Assembly: GCA_965116935.1 (NCBI GenBank)
Contig: OZ220737.1
Coordinates: 3,100,001-3,164,000, forward strand
DNA: 64,000 bases
Reading direction: 5' to 3'
Source of the DNA: VXYL01 sp965116935
Lineage (GTDB): Bacteria > Pseudomonadota > Gammaproteobacteria > Pseudomonadales > Azotimanducaceae
Shown here: positions 44,269-51,736 of the stretch, piece by piece
Position numbering within the stretch: the stretch's first letter is position 1
Layout: each line of letters begins with the position of its first letter
Notes under the pieces: model-generated
What the model was told of the DNA's origin: nothing
What the model saw: the letters and a program-made list of their open reading frames with translations, nothing else
The model's database searches: none
Made by a program: the position numbers and the translations under genes

Positions 44269-44999
44269 ATGGGTCGCTCCGATGTCAGCCACGCAGCAAG
44301 TGTACCCGCTGCGCCTCCACTGTGCCCCGAATAGGCGCCGCCCTTGCGGCTGCGCTAACAGCCTGTCGGACTTTCCGATCGAGCGCTCGTAACTAGCTGA
44401 TCTATGGTCATATTCAGATTGACTTCTTGCTTATGAAGAATAGTTATTTGAAGGATTGTCAATAAGTTACGTTAAGTGCCGCGCCAAAGTCCGCCAGACT
44501 GCTAACGCGCCCTAGCGAGGAAGGCGCCTGCCGGCGTGTAGGGTAGGCAGAATGCCTTCGCTCGAAGGCCCGTTTTAGGCTGCCCAAGTGAATTGCGGGC
44601 GCTAAGGCTGAGTTCCGACACACACGCTTTGCGTCCCACGTTCCAATGCGCGATTTCCTACATGAACGGTCGTTGCATGGCGATCCGTCCATTTTGCCGG
44701 CCATGCGGAGCCGATTGGCTTCCACCCGGTGCCCTCGGGATGCGAAGCCGCCGCCCGTTGACTTCTGCCAATGCACCGTTGTCGGCGAAATCGCCTGGCT
44801 CGTCGCCTGATCGGAGTGCCCCGACGCCTTCGCCGCGGTGGCGGTCGTCAGCACCGGGATGCTGGGCAACGCATCAAGGAGCGGACGCAACCAACTCAAC
44901 TGGCAGGAGTGACTCCCGAATAGTGCGGCTGCCTGGCCACTGTTCCAGTCTCAAGCGAGACAGCCGTCCCTCGGGTGGGCGGCCGCGTTCTCCGGCAAC
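44269..44999. other. gene-free stretch with an AT-rich R4-bounded element
   Basis: No gene could be supported. R4 repeats in opposite orientation (44352-44374 and 44486-44510) bracket about 110 bases of clearly AT-rich DNA, unlike the surroundings. The remaining 490 bases up to vapC show no recognisable coding or repeat signal. Confidence 0.5.
44352..44510. repeat. R4-bounded AT-rich element
   Basis: Inverted ends read GCGCTAACAGCCTGTCGGAC and AAAGTCCGCCAGACTGCTAA. Single R4 copies also occur at 33305 and 57279. The interior (for example TATGAAGAATAGTTATTTG) is AT-rich. Confidence 0.55.
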
Positions 45000-45371
45000 T
45001 CAGAGCGAGTAAGGCACGCGTATGCCCGGGTCTTGTTGCGGCAAATCCCGCGTGTTGCGGGTCACCAAAACGCCTCCAACCCGCCTCGCTGTCGCCCAAA
45101 TGATGGCGTCAGGGAGACGTATGCGCGTTGCCTTGCGTATGTTGACCGCGATTTCCGCAACTTCATCGTCGATCGGGACACGCTCAAACTGCGCCAGGAA
45201 GGTCTTCAGCCTCCGTTCCTCGCCCGATTCCTCGGCGCCGACCATCACCTCCATCCATGAAATCGGGCTCACACATGGTTCTTCGTGGCGCGCCAGCTCC
45301 TCGGCGGCGGCATCCACGCCGGACAGGAAGTCAATCAGGATGTTCGTGTCGAATACGGCACGCACGCTCAC
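45000..45371 (-). CDS. vapC: VapC-family PIN-domain toxin
   Basis: This 123-residue PIN-domain ribonuclease has FDTNILIDFLSG with the first catalytic Asp, SPISWMEVMVG with a conserved Glu, and LPDAIIWATARR with a third acidic residue. It then has TRNTRDLPQ. Such toxins cleave tRNA or rRNA when released from the antitoxin. The GTG at 45371 overlaps the antitoxin stop (GTGA); a GTG at 45377 is an alternative. Confidence 0.88.
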   Translation of the reverse strand: MSVRAVFDTNILIDFLSGVDAAAEELARHEEPCVSPISWMEVMVGAEESGEERRLKTFLAQFERVPIDDEVAEIAVNIRKATRIRLPDAIIWATARRVGGVLVTRNTRDLPQQDPGIRVPYSL

Positions 45372-45586
45372 GGCCACTCTTCGCGCAAGGCACGCTGGTA
45401 CTCATCGCCGTCAATCCCTCGGTCGCGCCACATTCCGAAGAAGGCATTTCGCTCGACCGCACGGCTGGCCTTCAGATAGTCGGCGATCGCCCGCCTCACG
45501 GCCTCGGTGCGGGAAATGCGCTCTCGTTCACAGATGGCTGCGAGGCCGACAATCTGGTCTTGGGGGAGATCCACGATCGTTCGCAC
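45368..45586 (-). CDS. vapB: VapB-type ribbon-helix-helix antitoxin
   Basis: This 72-residue protein has a ribbon-helix-helix fold motif at the start (MRTIVDLPQDQIVGLAAICE, then RISRTEAVRRAIADYL). It would dimerise, bind its own promoter and hold the VapC toxin. It is directly upstream of vapC and overlaps it by four bases. Confidence 0.85.
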   Translation of the reverse strand: MRTIVDLPQDQIVGLAAICERERISRTEAVRRAIADYLKASRAVERNAFFGMWRDRGIDGDEYQRALREEWP

Positions 45587-45769
45587 GGGCAGTGATGTCG
45601 ATAGGTGATGACGCCCACTCTACGACAGGCTCGAATAGTGCTCAAGCATTTGGGGCGGCAAGCAACATCGCGCCGGTTTTCGGAACGGATCAGGAATCGC
45701 CATGCGTGGGTTTCCGCGAGCTGGAGATGATCAGCGTCGTCAGATACATCGGCCGGACGGATCCGCCGG

Positions 45770-46326
45770 CTTGGGCTTGGCTCGAAGGGCAGAGTGCTCG
45801 CCGTGCCGAAGGAGGCAGGCCAGCCAAGGCCGATCTCGACCGCCCCACGCCATTCCTTGGGTGTTCGCCTGGACACAGACTCGCCTGATGCTGCCGCCAT
45901 GGCTGGGTGCGGACGAGGCGGTGCGCCAACGCATCGGCCTACGAGACGCTGTGCATCTGGCCATTCTTCGCCATGCAATTCGACATGCTGGCGATGGTGC
46001 TGGCGAAGGCAGACACCACGCTCGCGCGCTACTACGCCCGCCGGCTCGCGGACGCGGCGCAGCAACGCATGACCGAGACCCTCATCGCCCGACTCGAATC
46101 ACTCCGCGAGGCCCTGCCGCAACTGGACGGAAGCGGTACGTTGCTCGCGAATGACCCCGCCATGCGCGACTCCATCACGGTCCGCAACACCTATCTCGAC
46201 CCACTCCACCTGCTGCAGGCAGAACTCATGGCCCGCCGCCGCACCGGCAACGACGCCGAAGCGGTGCGACAGGCGCTGAACGTAACGATGGTCGGCATCG
46301 CTAGCGGCTTGAGGAACACGGGCTAG
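45770..46326 (+). pseudogene. degenerate copy of the ppc 3' end
   Basis: The sequence matches ppc from about 40495 to its stop. The last 420 bases form an open frame ending ASGLRNTG. It includes WPFFAMQFDMLAMVLAKADT, and identity to ppc is well above nine in ten by eye. About 110 bases (46152-46262) are identical to ppc without change. The 5' part is frameshifted and lacks a start and the catalytic half, so it cannot be an enzyme. It marks the right side of a 4.7-kb island that begins directly after the intact ppc. Confidence 0.88.
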
Positions 46327-46411
46327 GCATGCCTCGTCCGTTGCGGAAACTTGGACGGAGTGGGGTTGGCAGTAGCCGGATGGTGCGTGTGGCGACGTCT
46401 CTCGGGCGCTG

Positions 46412-47041
46412 TCAGTAACCGGACGCCGCGTCGAACAGATCGTCGACTGAAACTTCAAGATCCGGAACGAACGATGAGACGGCATCTGTGCCGCGGGTGA
46501 AAACGCCTGCTTCTGCGTACTCGCCGTCGGCAAGCGTCAGCACTGTCACAGTTTCGTAGCGCGGATCCACGATCCAGTATTCGGGAATCCCGGCTTCGGC
46601 GTAGTCGAGTCGCTTGTCCACGAGATCGCGCTTGGCGCCGCTAGGGCTGACGACCTCTACGACGAGGTCCGCACCGTCCAGATAGGTGCCTTCAAGTCGG
46701 GGATCGTTGGCGTTCTGCCAGAAAATCAAATCCGGCTCGCGGTAGTTGCGCACCCGGATGCGCAGGGGGACTGGCGAGAAAACCACCATGCCTCCTGCGT
46801 CGGCAATGTGGCGGCGGAACGCCTCGAAGAGCCAGCCCAGCATGTGCTGATGTTCAATCGTCGGTGGCGGCAAAACTTCAACGACCCCATCCGTCATCTC
46901 CATCAGGCGCCTGACGCTTTCCGCCAGCGTCAGGTACGCCTCATCGTCCCAATTGCCCGCCAGGCGGTACGGGACGTCCATGAGGGGGAGAGAACAGATG
47001 TCATCCTGCACTTCCGCAAGGGCGGTAGGCGCAGCGCTCAT
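46412..47041 (-). CDS. Uma2 family putative nuclease, copy 2
   Basis: This 209-residue Uma2-like protein is nearly identical to the one at 43639-44268. It keeps YREPDLIFWQN, ADLVVEVVSPSG and RLDYAEAGIPEYWIVDP. Changes are scattered (for example A/T in EG(I/T)YLDG and H/R in RR(I/H)A). Both copies are intact. The homology extends a few tens of bases upstream. The start is the ATG with GGAG eight bases before it. Confidence 0.8.
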   Translation of the reverse strand: MSAAPTALAEVQDDICSLPLMDVPYRLAGNWDDEAYLTLAESVRRLMEMTDGVVEVLPPPTIEHQHMLGWLFEAFRRHIADAGGMVVFSPVPLRIRVRNYREPDLIFWQNANDPRLEGTYLDGADLVVEVVSPSGAKRDLVDKRLDYAEAGIPEYWIVDPRYETVTVLTLADGEYAEAGVFTRGTDAVSSFVPDLEVSVDDLFDAASGY

Positions 47042-47111
47042 ATGGGTCGCTCCGATGTCAGCCACGCAGCAAGTGTACCCGCTGTGCCCGCGAATGGGCG
47101 CTGCCTCGAGG

Positions 47112-48227
47112 TTACCCAAGCGAGTTGCGGGCGCTGGGGAAGCGTTCGATTCCGAGTTCGGCGCGGACGTTGCGGCCGAGTTCGGCCTGCATGTCATCTA
47201 TTGGGATGCCGATGGCGTCGGCGATTCGCACCATGCGTTGGAAGTTGGCGGCGACCCCGGCTGCGTCCACCAAGGCGGCGGCGCCGGCGGCCTCAAGGAG
47301 TTCCGTTCGGCGTTGCGGCAGGTCTTGCGAGCGCATTGCCACCGCTTCGGCGAAGCGCATCAGCTGCGCGCCGAACTCGATGCCGATGGCGGCACTGTCG
47401 GCGTCGCCGTTGATCGCTTGAAGATCGACTTCGGAAGAGGACGCCTCTGCGCTCACACGGAGCATCGTCGCGTGGGAGTTGGTTCAGTAGAAGCACTCGT
47501 TCACTGCCGAGACGCGACCGGCGATGAGTTCCATCTGCATGCGGGTGAGGGAGCGCGCCTCGTCCTTGACGAAGTTCTGCATTCCGGCGAAGGAGAGGTA
47601 TTGCGCGGAGGCGATCGCCCGCCAGTCGCGCAAGGCGTCGGGCACGAGGCTCAGTGCCCGCACGACATTGGCGGTGCGCATGGACGGCCACAGGTCCGCT
47701 TCCTTTCCGACCGCACCGTCCGGCGGCACGGTGGGGACATAGCCAATGTCCTCGCTCAGCATCGCCGGCTGGTAGCGGCTGATGTCGCCCGGCTGTGGCG
47801 CAGGCAAGGGTTCGAGTCCCAGGCCGAGGGCGCGGTGGAACTCGTCGATGCTGAAAATCGCCACGACGATACCCACGAGCTCCACGTAGGCCGGCTTGGC
47901 GAGGCCTGAAGCGGCGTTGTCTTCGATGTAGCTGCGCGTGATACGGCCCTGGTCGGTGACGATGCGATGGACGGCATCCACGACCAACTCCGGCAGTTCG
48001 CCGTCGTGGTCGTGCGTTCCCTGCACGGCGTTCGGGGACAGCGCGGCCTTGCGGGCGATGCAGAGGCGACAGTTCAAGGCGCCTCGTGACGCCTTGGCGG
48101 TGGCGACTCGTTCCTTGCCGCTCCACCAGCTTCCGGGCTGCGCCAAGCGTTGCCAGAACGCGCGGTGCTCGCTGCCGATGTCGTCGCGAATCGGGTAGGG
48201 CGAGTCGCGATAGTGGAACGCGGTCAT
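47112..48227 (-). CDS. AhpD/CMD-like two-domain protein with in-frame TGA, probable selenoprotein
   Basis: The two open parts (48227-47487 and 47483-47112) are in the same frame, separated by one TGA at 47486-47484. The product would be 371 residues with two AhpD-like halves. The first half has a redox CxxC (LNCRLCIARKAALSP, C53 and C56). The second has NECFY-stop-TNSHATMLR, where family proteins have the second Cys of CxxC followed by xxxH. The TGA thus replaces exactly a catalytic cysteine, and coding continues without any other defect. This is the usual sign of selenocysteine. A weak hairpin (GCTC-loop-GAGC, 47463-47451) lies 20 bases after TGA. A nonsense mutation or sequencing error remains possible. 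It overlaps the amidohydrolase upstream by ATGA. Confidence 0.7.
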
Positions 48228-49069
48228 CGTGGCTTCCAGTCGTAGATGCGGGAGAGGCTGCCGCCCATGAGCGCGGCACGGTCGGTATCAGAGAGGCGGT
48301 CGGTGACGCGGAATGCCTCCACGGCGTTCTCGGGCGAGACGACGTTGACGGCGCGAGTCCAGTCGGTGCCCCACAGGCATCGTTCGATGCCGAAGGCGTC
48401 GAACACGCGCGCCAGGGGGTCCCAGATATCCGCGAACGGGAACGGTTCGCGGGCGAGCGTGCAAGCGCCGGACACCTTGATGGCGACATGGACGAACTGG
48501 GCCAAGGCCAGCACGTTGTCGAGTTCCGCGAAGGGCTCGTCCGGCGGCGGCGGGGCGAAGGGTTGCCGGAGGGCGAGGTGGTCCACGACGAGTTGGGTAT
48601 TCGGGTGGCTGGCGGCGGCGTCGGCAAACGCGGCGAGATTGCCCCAGCAGAGCACGTTCACCGGCAGTCCGAGGCTGGCGCCGGCGGCGAAGATGCGGTC
48701 GATTCCGTCGCGGGAAGGAGCGGGGGCCGGGGCGCCCATCATGAGCCGGGCGCCCACGACGCCGGGCTGCCGCGCCCACTCCGCCATCTCGTCCGCAACA
48801 TCTGGGGATTCGGGATCAAACGGCTTGATGAGACCGAACCGGGTTGGGTGACGTGCGCCCACTTCCTGCGCGTAGCTGGCGTCGTAGCGGTACATGGCCC
48901 AAGGGGAGACGAGCAGGGCTCCGTCCACGCCGAGCCGGTCCATGGTGGCGACCATTTGGTCGCCGGTGGCCTCTTCCGGACCGGCAAGCGTGCCAGCCCA
49001 CGGGCGCTCGGGGCGGTTGCGCTCGTAGCAGTGCACCTGCGAGTCGATCACGGGAAACGCATTGGGCAT
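48224..49069 (-). CDS. amidohydrolase-2 family hydrolase
   Basis: This 281-residue TIM-barrel hydrolase begins MPNAFPVIDSQVHCYERN, a variant of the DxHxH metal motif. It continues with GLIKPFDPESPDVADEMAEW, LVVDHLALRQPF and the C-terminal ERCLWGTDW motif, where the Asp is usually a metal ligand. Relatives hydrolyse or decarboxylate ring or lactone compounds. The ATG at 49069 was chosen because further upstream is R3 repeat. It overlaps the AhpD-like gene by four bases, so the two probably act together in one catabolic step. Confidence 0.85.
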   Translation of the reverse strand: MPNAFPVIDSQVHCYERNRPERPWAGTLAGPEEATGDQMVATMDRLGVDGALLVSPWAMYRYDASYAQEVGARHPTRFGLIKPFDPESPDVADEMAEWARQPGVVGARLMMGAPAPAPSRDGIDRIFAAGASLGLPVNVLCWGNLAAFADAAASHPNTQLVVDHLALRQPFAPPPPDEPFAELDNVLALAQFVHVAIKVSGACTLAREPFPFADIWDPLARVFDAFGIERCLWGTDWTRAVNVVSPENAVEAFRVTDRLSDTDRAALMGGSLSRIYDWKPR

Positions 49070-49162
49070 GGATGGCCCCGTCTGTGGCGTCGGTCGAAGT
49101 CTAATGCCTCGCCATACCCCCGAGGCAAGGCAGGGCGCGTTCCCCTCCGAAGCCCCTGTCTC

Positions 49163-49562
49163 GCCCACTGGTGGTGTCTCACTTAAGACTTGCACAGCGC
49201 GTGGCGCGTCACTCTGGAGGGAGGGCGTCCCGCCCTCCACCGCGCCCGCCGGCACGTCAAGGCATGCGGGTGCCAGAGGAGAGGCTGGTTTGTAGGCGGC
49301 GTTGTTGGAGGCCGGCGCTTGCTGGCGTTATCTGGAACGCTTTCTTGCGGTGGCGCTGGCTGGCTCCGCTGCGTGCGCGCCTTCGGCACGCTTGGAGGGC
49401 GGGACGCCCTCCGTCCAGAGAGGCCCTCGCGAACGCTCGGCGTCTGGCCCCAGCCCCTACCTCTCCTCCCTCCAGAGCGGTACCGGCAGGTAAGTCGAAC
49501 ACGATCGCCGGTCTTCCAGCACCCATCCGTCAGCAGGTAGGGTCAAAGTGAGACACCACCCG
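49163..49562. repeat. R3-bounded composite element
   Basis: The ends are inverted: GGTGGTGTCTCACTT at 49163 and AAGTGAGACACCACC near 49546-49560. Inside lie two inverted hairpin units, GGAGGGCGTCCCGCCCTCC near 49214 and GGAGGGCGGGACGCCCTCC near 49394. There is no gene inside. It fills the space between the divergent amidohydrolase and dioxygenase genes. The right end shares about 85 bases with the R3 repeat before ppc. Confidence 0.7.
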
Positions 49563-49631
49563 CCCACTTGCGTCGTGGGTGCGACTCGCGCCGGTGGTAT
49601 GGTGGACCTTCGCCTTCATCGGGAGTGGGTC

Positions 49632-50801
49632 ATGGCGGAAGCTGCCTTTGCGGATCAGGCGCCGACTGCGGCGGAGCATGCTGCTTCGATGGCGCAATAC
49701 ATGCGCGAGGGGGAGCAGCGGGGGCGTGCGATAGGCAATCGCGGGCCGGTTCGGTTCGCTTCCGGCAACGTGCTCGCGGGCGAGATTCTCGATGCTTATT
49801 GGGAGCACGGGTTCTACGTGTTCGAGAATGTCATCGCCGCCGAGGAACTCGAAGAGCTGCGTACCGCGATGGCGGAAATGCTCTCCCGCGCACCGGTTGC
49901 CAAGGGTGCGGAAGTGGACGCTTCCGGCCGTCCGGCGCTCGGCAGCGAGTTCAAGCGCCCCACCTTCACTTGGGTGCGGCCCTTGAGCGATCCCGTCGGC
50001 GGCACGGAACTCGTTGGCGGACGCCACCCGTTGAAGATGGTGGAGCCGAAGCCGAGTGAGGATGCGCCCAAGGAAGTGCTGCATCTGGTGTACGGCATGT
50101 GCCAGACGATGGACGCGGGCCTACGCCTCTACGGCCACCCGCAGTTGCTGGCCATTGCCGAGAACATCAATGGCGCGGACTTCACCCCATTCAACGACGC
50201 CATCTTCGTAAAGCAGCCGGGTCTTGGTGGCTCGGTGGCGTGGCACCAGGACGGCCTTACGCATTGGAAATCGCCGGATTGGAACGAGGGCATCCACGGC
50301 TTCAACTTCCAGGTGCAGCTCTATCCCACGACGCCAGCCAACTGCCTGTGGGTGGTGCCCGGCACGCACAAGCGGGGCAAGCTCGACATCAAGGCGTTGG
50401 TGGCGGCCAACGGCGGCTCCGAGCGCCTGCCGGATGCGGTGCCGCTCACTTGCCAGCCAGGCGACGTGACGATGGTGAATCGCCAGATGCTGCATTGCTC
50501 GTTTGCCAACACGTCGCCCGACCTTCGCATTTCCATGACGTTCGGGTTCCATCGCCGCGCCTCGGTGCTGGGCGCTCGCAGCGTGCTCGGTGCCAACGAC
50601 GGCGAGCTCTACGACGAGCAGCGTGTGTTCGACCGCAGCGCGGTCATTGCGGTGGCCATCGATGCAAGGAGGCAGCGCTTCCCGGGTGAGGAGCCGTATG
50701 TCTATCAGCCCTTTGTCGGCTTGGAGGACGACTTCCGCTGGAACCCGGACACCTACGAGCGGGTGATCCGCAACTACAACCTGAAAGACCTGGGGATTTA
50801 A
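49632..50801 (+). CDS. phytanoyl-CoA dioxygenase (PhyH) family protein
   Basis: This 389-residue Fe(II)/2-oxoglutarate oxygenase has HxD (VAWHQDGLTHW, H205 and D207) and the distal His (NRQMLHCSFANTS). The 2-oxoglutarate-binding Arg is probably in the segment after it (DLRISMTFGFH). The family hydroxylates diverse small molecules, and the substrate is unknown. The ATG at 49632 follows GGGAG by six bases; earlier in-frame ATGs are less well placed. A GST gene follows after five bases. Confidence 0.87.
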   Translation: MAEAAFADQAPTAAEHAASMAQYMREGEQRGRAIGNRGPVRFASGNVLAGEILDAYWEHGFYVFENVIAAEELEELRTAMAEMLSRAPVAKGAEVDASGRPALGSEFKRPTFTWVRPLSDPVGGTELVGGRHPLKMVEPKPSEDAPKEVLHLVYGMCQTMDAGLRLYGHPQLLAIAENINGADFTPFNDAIFVKQPGLGGSVAWHQDGLTHWKSPDWNEGIHGFNFQVQLYPTTPANCLWVVPGTHKRGKLDIKALVAANGGSERLPDAVPLTCQPGDVTMVNRQMLHCSFANTSPDLRISMTFGFHRRASVLGARSVLGANDGELYDEQRVFDRSAVIAVAIDARRQRFPGEEPYVYQPFVGLEDDFRWNPDTYERVIRNYNLKDLGI

Positions 50802-50806
50802 GGCAA

Positions 50807-51541
50807 GTGGCCATCGAGCTGTACACGGCCGCCACGCCGAACGGCTGGAAGGTCACGGTGATGGTGGAGGAACTCCGGGAGGCGGGAGTCGATCTGCCTG
50901 AGGTCAACCTCCACACGGTGAGCCTGGGCGGCGATCAGTTCACGCCGGAGTTCATGGCCATCTGCCCGAACCAGAAGATCCCGGCGATGGTGCATGACGG
51001 TCGCGCCATCATGGAAAGCTGCGCCATCCTGCAATATCTGGGCGAGACGTTCCCAACGGAGCTCTTCCCCTTGGACGAGCGGCGCTGGGATGTCATCCCG
51101 TGGCTGTATTGGCAGGCCGCCAACATCGGCCCCATCTTCGGCAACAAGCTGAGCTACACCCGCTACATCAACGACGCCACCGACGAGCAGAAAGCGCATC
51201 CCCTCGAGCGCTTCGGCAAGGAGGCGCAACGCTTGCTGGCAGTGCTCGACAACCAGCTCGCCAAGCACGACTACATCTGCGCCAACACCTTCACCGTCGC
51301 CGACATCGCCACATGGTGCTGGGTGCGGTCGTGGAAGTGGGCCAAGATCGACATCACCGGCCGGCCACGGGTCATGGAGTGGGTGCGCCGCTGCCGCGCC
51401 CGCCCCGGCGTGGAGCGCGGCATTTCCTTTGGCGTGCCGAAAGACGAGATCGACAAGTTCAGCCAGGAGCGACGGGCGCAGTATCGTCAGGGCGGCGCCG
51501 GCATCGCTTCAAACTGGGCGTTGCGCGACGACGCCACGTAG
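50807..51541 (+). CDS. glutathione S-transferase family protein
   Basis: This 244-residue thioredoxin-fold transferase resembles the YghU/YfcG type: ELYTAATPNGWKVTVMVEEL (the Thr/Asn near residue 10 binds glutathione), then PNQKIPAMVHDG and IMESCAILQYLGE. The helical C-terminal domain has YICANTFTVADIATWCWVRSW. The start is a GTG right after the PhyH gene, so the two are co-transcribed and probably share a detoxifying pathway. Confidence 0.9.
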   Translation: MAIELYTAATPNGWKVTVMVEELREAGVDLPEVNLHTVSLGGDQFTPEFMAICPNQKIPAMVHDGRAIMESCAILQYLGETFPTELFPLDERRWDVIPWLYWQAANIGPIFGNKLSYTRYINDATDEQKAHPLERFGKEAQRLLAVLDNQLAKHDYICANTFTVADIATWCWVRSWKWAKIDITGRPRVMEWVRRCRARPGVERGISFGVPKDEIDKFSQERRAQYRQGGAGIASNWALRDDAT

Positions 51542-51691
51542 GGGAGGGCTTCTCCCGTCCCGGCGCGCCCTATCGGGCGCGTTGGCAGTTCGCTTGCGCG
51601 AACTGCTGTGCTTCGACGAATTCCTCGTGTCGAATTCAAGACGGGCGGGGACAAGCCCCGCCCTACGAGGCGCGTGTCGAATTCAAGACAG
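51538..51691. repeat. hairpin repeats between convergent genes
   Basis: Two direct copies of GTGTCGAATTCAAGAC lie near 51628 and 51674. Between them is a strong GGGCGGGG/CCCCGCCC hairpin (51643-51663). A second hairpin unit begins GTAGGGGAGGG at 51538, and a similar unit is at 57322. Both lie between convergent genes and may serve as transcription terminators. Confidence 0.65.
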
Positions 51692-51736
51692 GCCTCGTGG
51701 GGGACGGGTTGTGCCGTGGTGGGGTTGTCGCACGGT

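Noticed and set aside
45840..46326. A second functional PEP carboxylase.
   Set aside because: Only the last part of the protein is present, without the catalytic His and glycine-loop domains, and its 5' side is frameshifted.
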